A DNA stretch of 13,814 bases. Source: Bacteroidetes bacterium UBA7368. Its GTDB lineage: Bacteria; Bacteroidota; Rhodothermia; Rhodothermales; UBA10348. The notes below the pieces were generated by a model. It made no database searches, was not told where the DNA came from, and saw nothing but the letters and a program-made list of their open reading frames with translations. Location of the stretch: NCBI GenBank assembly GCA_002469915.1, contig DKOG01000128.1:1-13814 (forward strand), in the 5' to 3' direction. Below, one piece after another: positions 1-7,670 of the stretch. How positions within the stretch are numbered: the first letter of the stretch is position 1; every line of letters begins with the position of its first letter. The translations under genes were made by a program, and so were the position numbers.

Positions 1-1
1 G

Positions 2-331
2 GACGTGCTGGGACAAGATTATATCCGGACGGCCCGTGCAAAGGGACTACCAGAGTGGCGAATCAATTATGTGCATGCCCTGAGAAACGCCCTGATTCCT
101 GTTATCACCATGTTGGGAATTGAAATAGGGAGCCTGTTGGGCGGCGCGCTTATCACAGAAACCGTATTTGCATGGCCTGGAATTGGCCGGCTAACCTTGC
201 AGGCGATTCAGGCCCGGGACCTGCCTCTTGTGCAGGGGGTCATCACGTTTGGGGCACTCGTATTCGTGATGGTGAACTTGATAGTAGATCTGAGCTATTC
301 ATTCATTGACCCGAGGATTCGCAATGAATGA
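2..331 (+). CDS. dppB: DppB/OppB-type ABC permease, C-terminal part (5' truncated by window edge)
   Basis: This is the C-terminal third of an inner-membrane permease of the dipeptide/oligopeptide ABC family, which pairs with DppC to form the import channel. The frame is open from the window edge, so the ATG at 5 is internal and not a start. The visible part begins with the family's EAA loop, which contacts the ATPase (DYIRTARAKGL followed by an ALRNALIP segment). It continues with the conserved ETVFAWPGIG stretch and a last hydrophobic segment, and ends in the usual SFIDPRIR-type tail. The stop at 329-331 overlaps the ATG of the next permease by 8 bp (ATGAATGA), which indicates translational coupling. 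Family assignment is secure. The exact substrate (dipeptide, oligopeptide, nickel, glutathione or other) cannot be read from this fragment. Confidence 0.93.
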   Translation, partial: DVLGQDYIRTARAKGLPEWRINYVHALRNALIPVITMLGIEIGSLLGGALITETVFAWPGIGRLTLQAIQARDLPLVQGVITFGALVFVMVNLIVDLSYSFIDPRIRNE

Positions 332-1172
332 TTTCTGGCGTCAATTAAAAAAATCTCCCGTGGCCTTGGGGGCCGTCATTGTGCTGTTTGGACTCGTGTT
401 CATGGCGCTCGTCGCTCCGCTCCTCGCCCCGCTAGATCCAGAAGCAATCGACATCCGCGTCCGACTCACTCCTCCCGCTTGGTCGGAAGGAGGGACGAGC
501 GCCCATTTACTGGGCACCGATAATGTGGGTCGGGATGTACTCAGTCGCATTATTTATGGTGCGCGGGTTTCCCTTCTTGTGGGCGTATTGACCGTACTGA
601 CCGGTGGTGTAATCGGCTCCCTCCTGGGACTCTTGGCAGGCTATTACCGAGGGTGGGTAGAAACGGTCATCATGAGACTGGTAGATATCCAACTAGCTTT
701 CCCGTCCATCCTGCTCGCCGTCGCCATCATGGCAATCGTAGGCCCGAGCATGATTAATGTCATTTTTGTACTGAGCTTGGCCACTTGGGCTCCGTTTTGT
801 CGCGTAGCGCGAGGACAAACTCTGCAGGTCTGTAATCAAGAGTATATCACGGCTGCCCATGCGCTAGGTCTGAAGAACCTGCCCATTATCGCACGCCACG
901 TAATCCCAAATATCATCAACCCTTTGATTGTGGTTGCCAGCTTTGCCCTCGCCACGAATATCATCAACGAAGCTTCTCTCAGTTTTCTGGGTGTGGGCGT
1001 GCCTCCGGACACGCCCACGTGGGGCGGAATGCTAGGTGAAGGCCGTAATTATCTACGCATCGCCTGGTGGGTCTCCACTTTGCCAGGTATCGCACTTATG
1101 CTGTGCGTCTATTCGGTCAACATGCTAGGCGACTGGCTGCGAGACTATTATGATCCTCGACTTATTGATTGA
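324..1172 (+). CDS. dppC: DppC/OppC-type ABC permease
   Basis: This 282-residue inner-membrane permease is the second channel subunit of a dipeptide/oligopeptide-type importer. Residues 1-35 hold the N-terminal transmembrane helix of the OppC_N kind. HLLGTDNVGRDVLSR at 61-75 is the typical motif before the core domain. The EAA loop (QEYITAAHALGL) starts at about 172, and EASLSFLGVGVPP lies at 216-228. The length is normal for the family. I chose ATG 324, preceded by GAGG about 6 nt upstream, over the in-frame TTG at 306, because it gives the usual N-terminus and the ATGAATGA overlap with dppB. The matching ATPases are convergent at 8600-10557. The next gene starts 48 bp downstream. Confidence 0.95.
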   Translation: MNDFWRQLKKSPVALGAVIVLFGLVFMALVAPLLAPLDPEAIDIRVRLTPPAWSEGGTSAHLLGTDNVGRDVLSRIIYGARVSLLVGVLTVLTGGVIGSLLGLLAGYYRGWVETVIMRLVDIQLAFPSILLAVAIMAIVGPSMINVIFVLSLATWAPFCRVARGQTLQVCNQEYITAAHALGLKNLPIIARHVIPNIINPLIVVASFALATNIINEASLSFLGVGVPPDTPTWGGMLGEGRNYLRIAWWVSTLPGIALMLCVYSVNMLGDWLRDYYDPRLID

Positions 1173-1220
1173 GGGGACCTATTTCGACTACATTCCAACC
1201 ACACTTAACCCACCACCCAC

Positions 1221-2291
1221 ATGCCAGCACCTCTTGTAATCGGATTTGAACTCTCAAATGACGACGTGTACGCCGTCGCTGGATATTGTGCAGCAGAAAT
1301 GGCCATTGATCAGGCCAACGCCGCCGGGAATTTGCCCGTGGAGGTCAAGCTGGAGGTCATCGTGAATGGGAAAAATCGGGATGTGGCGCGAGCGGCTGCG
1401 AGCGCCTTTGTGGAACGAGAAGACGCCATCGCAGTGCTGGGTCCTACGAACAGCGCAATGGCCGTGATTTCTCAGGACATTTATGCCGACGCTGGCATCC
1501 TGCAGCTTAGTTCGGAAGCTTCAAGCCCGCTACTGACCAACAAGGGCTACACCCACTTCTTTCGCACAGTCGCCAACGACGAAGTGCAAGGTCGAGCGTT
1601 AGGGCAAGCTGCTGTAAAGCACATCGGCGCCAAGCGCATTGCCATCTTAAACGAGGATTCAGCCTGGGGCGAGCCCATCTCGCAGATTTTCTCGGATGAA
1701 ATCACCCGTCTCGGGGTGCCTCCCGTGTTGCACTATGGATACGGAGAAAAAGAGCGCAAACTGCAATATGATGACCTGCTGGATGCCGTTGTTGCGGCTG
1801 ATGCGGATCTGGTCTACTTCGCAGTCTATTGGAATCAATCCCATATCATCACGCACCTGCTTCGCGATCGAGGCGTACAGGCCATCTTCCTGGGAAGCGA
1901 CGCTCTGAAGCCCTACGCTTTTCTGGAGGTGCCTTCACTGGACCCTGAGCCACCGTATCACAGCCTGGCCGGAATCGATTTGATGCAGAAACCATCTGCC
2001 CGCCCCTTCCTGGTGGACTTCGCCGAGCACTTTCCCAAAATGCTGGACGCCCCACAGTACGCACCAGAAGCCTATGACTGCGCCAATATCATTCTGGAGT
2101 GCATTCGCAGAGCGCCCGTCTTGACCCGACCCGCAGTTTTGAAGGAAATGCAGACCTTCGGACCGTATTCAGGAGCACTAGGAGACATTTCCTTTACTCC
2201 AGAAGGCGATTTAACCGATCCCGACATCGGACTCTACCGATGTAAGGACGGGCACCGCATCTTTGTAGATCTTGTCAAAAACCTGGTCTGA
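1221..2291 (+). CDS. Type I periplasmic-binding-fold protein (Peripla_BP_6 / AmiC-like), no signal peptide
   Basis: This 356-residue protein belongs to the branched-chain-amino-acid binding protein family. VIGFELSNDD with AIDQANAAG near residues 6-36 is the first strand and helix. LGPTNSA (73-79), SSEASSP (97-103), FFRTVANDEVQGRAL (113-127) and ILNEDSAWGE (142-151) are family landmarks. Such proteins are normally exported to bind ligand for an ABC importer. Here the mature fold begins at about residue 5 with no signal sequence or lipobox. An in-frame TAA at 1206-1208, just 12 nt before the ATG, excludes an upstream start. It may therefore be a cytosolic ligand sensor like AmiC, which is an inference. 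No LIV-type permease is in the window; its neighbours encode Dpp-type permeases. Its stop overlaps the next ATG by 1 bp. Confidence 0.85.
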   Translation: MPAPLVIGFELSNDDVYAVAGYCAAEMAIDQANAAGNLPVEVKLEVIVNGKNRDVARAAASAFVEREDAIAVLGPTNSAMAVISQDIYADAGILQLSSEASSPLLTNKGYTHFFRTVANDEVQGRALGQAAVKHIGAKRIAILNEDSAWGEPISQIFSDEITRLGVPPVLHYGYGEKERKLQYDDLLDAVVAADADLVYFAVYWNQSHIITHLLRDRGVQAIFLGSDALKPYAFLEVPSLDPEPPYHSLAGIDLMQKPSARPFLVDFAEHFPKMLDAPQYAPEAYDCANIILECIRRAPVLTRPAVLKEMQTFGPYSGALGDISFTPEGDLTDPDIGLYRCKDGHRIFVDLVKNLV

Positions 2292-3190
2292 TGATGAAAG
2301 AAACCTATTTTCTAAGCCGCACGGACGCTGAAGGTAACGAGCGCCGTATGCCCATTGGTATCATAAAAGGGGCCACCCCTGGCGAACGCATCACGGTGTT
2401 TGGCGGACAACACGGCACCGAATACGCCGGCATTGAAGCCGCGATGCGGTTGTTTCGAGAAACGGATCCGGCAGACGTATCCGGCACGATCGTAGTGAGC
2501 ATGGCCACACATGAGGAATCGTTGATGAACTGGATTCAGTTTGCACCAACGCATCCTGAAATTGCCGATATGATGCTCGAAGCAGCTACCGGTAGTCAAT
2601 ACATCATCAATTGTCACGGAGGCGAGTTCACCGAAGAGATGCACCCCTACGTAATCTGTCGCTTGATCGGCGACGAGGCGGCTGAAGCAGTTGCCATGCG
2701 CATGGCTCGTGCCCTCGGCGTGGGGATTGTGAGTTTATCCAAATATCGCGGCGAGCCACCCCCAGACCCCTCAGGTGCGCGGCCGGCTTGGTGGCTCTGG
2801 CCTAAAAAGGGACTCTGCGACAAGCTTGGTATTCCAGAAATCACACCGGAAATCGGTCAGGTTGGAGACCGAGATGATTTGCTCATGTACGGTGGCATTA
2901 TCAACGTCCTCAAAGAACTAGGCTTCCTAAAAGGACCTGCCATCCAACATCCCGAACCCAACGTGATCGGCGATCGCTGGTGGCTGACGGCTAACCAGGA
3001 AGGCATCTATTTCCCGGTCGTCACGGTAGGGCAAGAGGTCACAAAAGGCACATTTCTGGGTGAAATCCGAGACTATTTCGGCACCGTGCTTCAAACGGTC
3101 GAGGCTCCAGATGATGCCACGGTGATGAACATGAACATCGGAATGCCCGTGAAAAAAGACGGCTTTCTGATCTGGCTTGGACAATTTTAA
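2291..3190 (+). CDS. M14-type zinc deacylase (succinylglutamate desuccinylase/aspartoacylase family)
   Basis: This 299-residue cytosolic zinc hydrolase of the AstE/AspA group probably cleaves an N-acyl amino acid or similar amide. The zinc site is visible: H41 and E44 in GGQHGTEYAG, and H109 in INCHGGE. E187 in ITPEIG is the expected catalytic glutamate. Residues from about 225 to the end form the small C-terminal beta domain typical of the group (TANQEGIYFP ... VTKGTFLGEI ... GFLIWLG). Unlike classical members, it shows no NP-x-x-F ... NR segment after the first zinc motif; that place reads SMATHEESLMNW. Its substrate may therefore differ. A second ATG follows immediately, so the start may be 2291 or 2294. 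It overlaps the preceding stop by 1 bp and is followed after 11 bp by a DUF6282 gene. Confidence 0.87.
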   Translation: MMKETYFLSRTDAEGNERRMPIGIIKGATPGERITVFGGQHGTEYAGIEAAMRLFRETDPADVSGTIVVSMATHEESLMNWIQFAPTHPEIADMMLEAATGSQYIINCHGGEFTEEMHPYVICRLIGDEAAEAVAMRMARALGVGIVSLSKYRGEPPPDPSGARPAWWLWPKKGLCDKLGIPEITPEIGQVGDRDDLLMYGGIINVLKELGFLKGPAIQHPEPNVIGDRWWLTANQEGIYFPVVTVGQEVTKGTFLGEIRDYFGTVLQTVEAPDDATVMNMNIGMPVKKDGFLIWLGQF

Positions 3191-3201
3191 ACCAGCTGAC
3201 T

Positions 3202-4239
3202 ATGCAAGACTATTTGTTGCCTGAGGGCCGCTCGTTCGAACTCTCCCAACAGCTGCTCCGGGGCGCCATTGACATTCATGTCCATGCCGGGCCACATATT
3301 TTTTCAAGCCCGAGAAGGGTAGATCCGGTCGAAGCAGCGCAGGAAGCGCGCGATGCGGGAATGCGCGCCATCGTATATATGGACGTATTTGAAATGTCGA
3401 ATGGGACGTCCTGGATCGTGAACCGGGTGGTCAAGGATTTTGAAACCTTCGGCGGGCTGATCATGAACACCGTGTACGGTGGGATGAACCCGAGAGCGGT
3501 CAAAACAGCTCTCTACTACGGAACCGGAGCCAAATACATTTCTTTTGGAGCCCATTCCACCTACTTCCAAGCCGCAAGAGAAGGGCATCTAGTAAATGGG
3601 AAATTTGTGCCCCTGAGCGAATTGTATCCTGATTTCAAAACACAGGAGCTTGATCGATGCATCCGTGTGCCTCTGGAAGGAGATCCAGACCCAATGCTCG
3701 ATGAAGTGCTTCGGCTGATCGCCGATCATCCACATGTGTATCTGAATACCGGACACATCTCGGTTCCGGAAGCGCTCCGGCTGATTGAGTTGTCCGAGCA
3801 GTATGGGATACAGAAGGTGCTCGTGGCGTCTTCCGTGACCAAAATTGCCACTATAGACGAGCTCAAGTGGATGGCCTCAAAGGGTGCCTTTCTGGAGTAC
3901 ACCCTAGCAGCTTACACGCACACAACGCCCATTCCCAAGACACACTACTACGTCGAGCGCGAATACATGTCGATTGATGAGGGCATGGACACGGCCCCGG
4001 ATGGAGGGGTCAAAAAGGTCTCCGAACAGATCCGAGAATTAGGCGCCGAGCATTGCATTCTGGGTAGTGACTTTGGCGTGTATACGCTTCCTACTCCAGT
4101 CGAAGGATTTCGGAATTTCATCGCCTGTATGCTAGATCTGGGCATATCGGCCGATGATGTTCGGACGATGATTAAAACCAACCCCGAACGACTTCTCGGA
4201 CTGGATCCTCTCCCTGAGGAAGATACCGAGGTCGAATGA
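3202..4239 (+). CDS. DUF6282 family TIM-barrel metal-dependent hydrolase
   Basis: This 345-residue protein looks like a cytosolic amidohydrolase-superfamily enzyme of the DUF6282 group. The HxH metal motif is at residues 26-28 in AIDIHVHAGP. A conserved histidine lies in NTGHISVPEA (H185), and the barrel aspartate in ILGSDFG (D290). NPERLLGL near residues 330-337 is the usual closing motif of amidohydrolases. As I recall the family, most members carry a Lys/His pair in the strand after the first helix (K-x-H). Here that place reads IVYMDVFEM, so the second metal site may be altered. No substrate is established for the family. The setting between a zinc deacylase and a peptide-binding protein suggests an amide or lactone hydrolase step. 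Its stop overlaps the next start by 4 bp (ATGA). Confidence 0.78.
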   Translation: MQDYLLPEGRSFELSQQLLRGAIDIHVHAGPHIFSSPRRVDPVEAAQEARDAGMRAIVYMDVFEMSNGTSWIVNRVVKDFETFGGLIMNTVYGGMNPRAVKTALYYGTGAKYISFGAHSTYFQAAREGHLVNGKFVPLSELYPDFKTQELDRCIRVPLEGDPDPMLDEVLRLIADHPHVYLNTGHISVPEALRLIELSEQYGIQKVLVASSVTKIATIDELKWMASKGAFLEYTLAAYTHTTPIPKTHYYVEREYMSIDEGMDTAPDGGVKKVSEQIRELGAEHCILGSDFGVYTLPTPVEGFRNFIACMLDLGISADDVRTMIKTNPERLLGLDPLPEEDTEVE

Positions 4240-5606
4240 GGACGATTCGCATTCTTCAGGAGCACGTTCGAATATCGGATCCGCACATTACCAGTGACAA
4301 TGCGGAGCGTTTGTCCATACTAGGAAACGTGTTTGAGCCTTTGATGCGAGCCAATGAGGACGGGTCATTTTCAGCCTGTCTAGCCGACTCATGGCACCTT
4401 TCTGAAGATGCCCGGACCTGGTCTTTTTCCATCATGGAGGGCAAGCGATTTCATGATGGTTCGCCGGTCACGACCGGAGATGTTGTGTTTTCTTTATGCA
4501 GAATGAGGGACGAAGACATCCCAGGCGAGTTGGGTACAAGTGGTGTAATCCGGGGCTACCTGCAAGGCGCAACCATCGAGTCCAACGGTCATAACGTAAC
4601 GATCTCTACATCGGTACCTATGGCGGACCTAGCCGATCTACTGAGCGAAATTCCCATTCTTTCGGAGGCCTCAGTAGCCGCACTTCCAGACGCTTTTATA
4701 GGTACGGGGGGCTTCAAGATCTCCAAAGTAGAAGACGATCAGGTGGTGCTGGAATCCTCAGAAACGCGCCTCATCTGGCAAGCAGAGCCGGATCCAGACG
4801 TGCGCTTCATGGCTGTCCAAAACGGTTTTGCGGATGTTGCGGCTAAGCTCGCCACGCGACATGCACAAAGCAACGCGGTGCGCATCCACCGAAGCGCTAC
4901 CACCGTGTGTGCAACGTTCATGCTCAATTTTGATGCTAAACACGCTCAAAACCCATACCTCCGGCGGGCCATCAATCTGGCCGTCGATGTGGATTCTCTC
5001 ATGCAGGATGTAATGTTCGGAGCGGCTGACCCACTTACCGGCCCGCTCACCCAGCGCCATCTTGGTTTTGATCCTGCTGTACCGGCTTGGCCATTTGACC
5101 CAAAGGCGGCCCAAAAAGAATTGGTTCGTGGAAAATGCCTCGGAGCTGACGTGGTGATTGACATCCCAGCCATCTTGCCGGACGAAGCGCCCCTTCTCGC
5201 AGAACGGGTTGCCGCATATTTAGCAGCAATCGGACTCAATCCCAGCATCCGGAAGGATGAAGACCGGCCCGGCTATGCCATGCGAGTACGCAATCGGGAA
5301 ATCGGAACAATGGCCTGTTTCGATTCTAGTCCAGGAAGTACGTTTCGAGTGTTTTGGGAAAAATTCCACAGCGGGTTTGCAGGACCATGGTGGCTGGGAT
5401 ACACTAATGTCGCCTTTGATGCCTTAGTGGACCGCGCTCGAAGCACATCTACACTCGAAGCCCGCCGAACCCTCTATCGCGAGGCGTATGCGCTGCTCAG
5501 AAACGACGCGCCATGGCTCTTTCTGTACAGTCCGCAACGACTAAGCGCCATTGGGCCCGAGCTTTCAGATTGGTCTCCTTCAACCGGAGGGCTTTTATTG
5601 TTCTAA
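4236..5606 (+). CDS. SBP_bac_5 family peptide-binding-type protein, no signal peptide
   Basis: This 456-residue protein has the fold of the DppA/OppA solute-binding family, the normal partner of the Dpp-type permeases at the start of the operon. Landmarks are NVFEPLM (31-37), CLADSWHLSEDARTWSF (48-64), KRFHDGSPVTTGDVVFSL (70-87), YLRRAINLAVD in the middle, and the C-terminal ARRTLYREAYALLRNDAPWLFLY. It starts directly with the binding-protein fold (RILQEHVRISDP) and has no signal peptide or lipobox. No in-frame alternative start exists between the upstream stop and 4236. It is shorter than the usual 500-540 residues. A cytosolic sensor or chaperone role, as in the SBP-like domain of SgrR, is possible. 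It may instead be a leaderless remnant while the real binding protein lies upstream of the window. Confidence 0.85.
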   Translation: MRTIRILQEHVRISDPHITSDNAERLSILGNVFEPLMRANEDGSFSACLADSWHLSEDARTWSFSIMEGKRFHDGSPVTTGDVVFSLCRMRDEDIPGELGTSGVIRGYLQGATIESNGHNVTISTSVPMADLADLLSEIPILSEASVAALPDAFIGTGGFKISKVEDDQVVLESSETRLIWQAEPDPDVRFMAVQNGFADVAAKLATRHAQSNAVRIHRSATTVCATFMLNFDAKHAQNPYLRRAINLAVDVDSLMQDVMFGAADPLTGPLTQRHLGFDPAVPAWPFDPKAAQKELVRGKCLGADVVIDIPAILPDEAPLLAERVAAYLAAIGLNPSIRKDEDRPGYAMRVRNREIGTMACFDSSPGSTFRVFWEKFHSGFAGPWWLGYTNVAFDALVDRARSTSTLEARRTLYREAYALLRNDAPWLFLYSPQRLSAIGPELSDWSPSTGGLLLF

Positions 5607-5607
5607 T

Positions 5608-6294
5608 ATGACTAAGGTCGCCCTTCATAGCATTGGCCAGACACCCCGACCCGATTTGACTCCCTTCATCGTGGCCGCGCTAGGTATTCCGGACATTATT
5701 ATTACTGGTGCACTCGATCCGTTAACTGCTAAGGACGTGGCACCCGTTGCCAAGGGGGATTTCCCGTTGGAAACCAGGCTTTCGGACGGTACCCGTGTGG
5801 AGGTAAGTGCCTCGTTCCTCCAACCGTTGATTCAGGCTCAGATAGACGAGGTCGAGGATGAGGTCGACCTGCACATTGTCTTATGCGCCGGCCCGTTCCC
5901 AGATCTAGTTTCTAAATCCCTCATCGTACGACCTTTTGAATATGCGTGTCAGGTTTTTGCGCGTGCTAAGATGAGGCGCCTTCTGGTCGTCGTGCCCTTC
6001 AAAGGACAAGTCGCTCCTGCACACACGAAATGGTCAGCAGTCGGATTTCAGACAGACGTTCGATCCATGAATGAACTCGAACCTGGACTTACTGCAGACA
6101 CGTGGCTGGCCAAACTTGCATCTGAATCAACAGCAGACGCTCTCGTCCTGGATTATGTTGGGTACTCCAAAGCCATTTTGGACGGCGTTAAACGAAAGGT
6201 AGATATCCCAGTCATTGATCTTGGATATCTTGCTATAGACTTTGCGCGCGAGATCATCACAGAAAAAGAAAAAGAGGCGAGGCGCCCGTCATGA
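5608..6294 (+). CDS. AroM family protein (Asp/Glu/hydantoin racemase-like fold)
   Basis: This 228-residue soluble protein resembles E. coli AroM, a protein of unknown function with a fold like the aspartate/glutamate/hydantoin racemases. ALHSIGQTPRPDL at the N-terminus is the family opening, and LCAGPFP (C93) and VLDYVGYS (Y183) mark the two active-site loops. In the racemases each loop supplies a cysteine. AroM relatives have Cys at the second site (LDCxGx), but here it is Tyr. ATG 5608 sits 1 bp after the preceding stop (TAATATG) and gives the canonical N-terminus; an in-frame TTG at 5551 would overlap the upstream gene. The stop overlaps the hydantoinase start by 4 bp (ATGA). Pairing with a cyclic amidase suggests an isomerase or decarboxylase acting on the same substrate, which is inference. 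Confidence 0.85.
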   Translation: MTKVALHSIGQTPRPDLTPFIVAALGIPDIIITGALDPLTAKDVAPVAKGDFPLETRLSDGTRVEVSASFLQPLIQAQIDEVEDEVDLHIVLCAGPFPDLVSKSLIVRPFEYACQVFARAKMRRLLVVVPFKGQVAPAHTKWSAVGFQTDVRSMNELEPGLTADTWLAKLASESTADALVLDYVGYSKAILDGVKRKVDIPVIDLGYLAIDFAREIITEKEKEARRPS

Positions 6295-7655
6295 GCATGG
6301 ACACAAATGAGCCATTTGACCTGGCTGTAAAAGGCCGTCTTGCTCTTCCGGGAGCATCGACGGCTTCTACGGGGTGGATGGGCATTCAGAATGGCCGGAT
6401 TGCTACCATTTCCGGGGAGCCCCTAAAAGCCAAAAAGATATTGGACGTCGGCAGTCATCTCGTTTTGCCGGGATTTGTCGATGCTCATGTACACTGTCGG
6501 TCCTGCTTGGATGAGGGCATTACGGCCACAACGACGGCGGCAGCAGCGGGCGGGACTACTACGCTGATCGACATGCCCTTTGACAAGCCTGATCGGCCGG
6601 TCAACACCTCTGCACGACTACGAACCAAGATTTCAGACATTGCACAAGAAGCGGTCATCGATGTGGGACTGTACGCCACGTTCCCTGCAAGGGGCCCATT
6701 GGATGAAATTGCAGCCATGAATGAAGCAGGAGCTGCGGGATACAAGGTGTCGACCATCGAAGTCGATCCAGTGCGCTTCCCTCGAATTCCAGATGGACGT
6801 TTTGTGGAAGCCTTTCAAGAAATTGCCAGAACAGGTCGGCCCGTTGCGGCCCATCAAGAAAATCAGGAAATCATCTTCAGCGAGGCCGAGCGCTTTATTG
6901 CGGACGGCCGCACGGCCCCTATCGATCACGCATTAAGCAGACCAGCAGTAGCCGAGGCCGAAGCGGCCGGCCGCCTACTCGAGTTCGCCTACTGGACGGG
7001 TGCACACCTACACATGGTGCACGGCACTATTCCCCGCACGTTCGATCTCATCAATTGGAATCGCAGCCAAGGTGTAAAAGCTTCTGGAGAAACGTGCCTT
7101 CAATACCTGCTTCTAACACAAGATGCGTTGACGAAGATGGGCGGGCGAGCCAAGTGCAATCCTCCACTTCGAACCCAAGAAGACGTGGACGGTCTCTGGG
7201 AGCGCATCGTTGATGGCCGAATTGATATCGTCACCTCGGATCACTCACCGTATCCCCTTTCCCGCAAAGAAACCGCTAACATTTTCGATGCCTATGCAGG
7301 AATTCCGGGCGCCGAGACGCTAGGGGCGTTGCTCTACAGCGCGGGCGTTTCCGAGGGACGCATCGGATTGAACCGGTTTCTAGAACTGGTATGCAGTGGA
7401 CCCGCCGACCTATTTGGGTTTGCGCACAAGGGGCGCTTGGCCCCAGGAATGGATGCTGATTTTGTGATCTTTGATCCAGACGCAACGTGGCAGGTAGACG
7501 ACGCCCGGTTACACTACAAGGTAGGGGTAAGCCCATATCAAGGGATGACGGTAACCGGCCAGGTTGAGTCGACATGGCTCCGAGGATCCTGTGTTTTTGA
7601 GAATGATCTGGTCACCGGTGCGGCCGGTGGTGGGCAGTTCGTCCGGCCCGAATAA
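6291..7655 (+). CDS. Hydantoinase/dihydroorotase/allantoinase-type cyclic amidase
   Basis: This 454-residue cytosolic amidohydrolase should open the ring of a cyclic amide such as a hydantoin, allantoin or dihydropyrimidine. The binuclear metal site is complete: H66 and H68 in VDAHVHC, the carboxylated-lysine position K152 in AGYKVST, H188 in VAAHQEN, H241 in LHMVH, and D317 in TSDHSPY. These positions match the allantoinase spacing closely. LAPGMDADFVIFDPD near residues 385-399 is the usual C-terminal composite-barrel motif. The length matches allantoinases. M1 and M3 are both possible starts; the first gives a 4-bp ATGA overlap with the AroM-like gene. No N-carbamoyl amidase is recognisable nearby, so the M14 deacylase may hydrolyse the opened product. 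Substrate is undetermined. Confidence 0.92.
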   Translation: MSMDTNEPFDLAVKGRLALPGASTASTGWMGIQNGRIATISGEPLKAKKILDVGSHLVLPGFVDAHVHCRSCLDEGITATTTAAAAGGTTTLIDMPFDKPDRPVNTSARLRTKISDIAQEAVIDVGLYATFPARGPLDEIAAMNEAGAAGYKVSTIEVDPVRFPRIPDGRFVEAFQEIARTGRPVAAHQENQEIIFSEAERFIADGRTAPIDHALSRPAVAEAEAAGRLLEFAYWTGAHLHMVHGTIPRTFDLINWNRSQGVKASGETCLQYLLLTQDALTKMGGRAKCNPPLRTQEDVDGLWERIVDGRIDIVTSDHSPYPLSRKETANIFDAYAGIPGAETLGALLYSAGVSEGRIGLNRFLELVCSGPADLFGFAHKGRLAPGMDADFVIFDPDATWQVDDARLHYKVGVSPYQGMTVTGQVESTWLRGSCVFENDLVTGAAGGGQFVRPE

Positions 7656-7670
7656 CTTTCACGTAACCCA

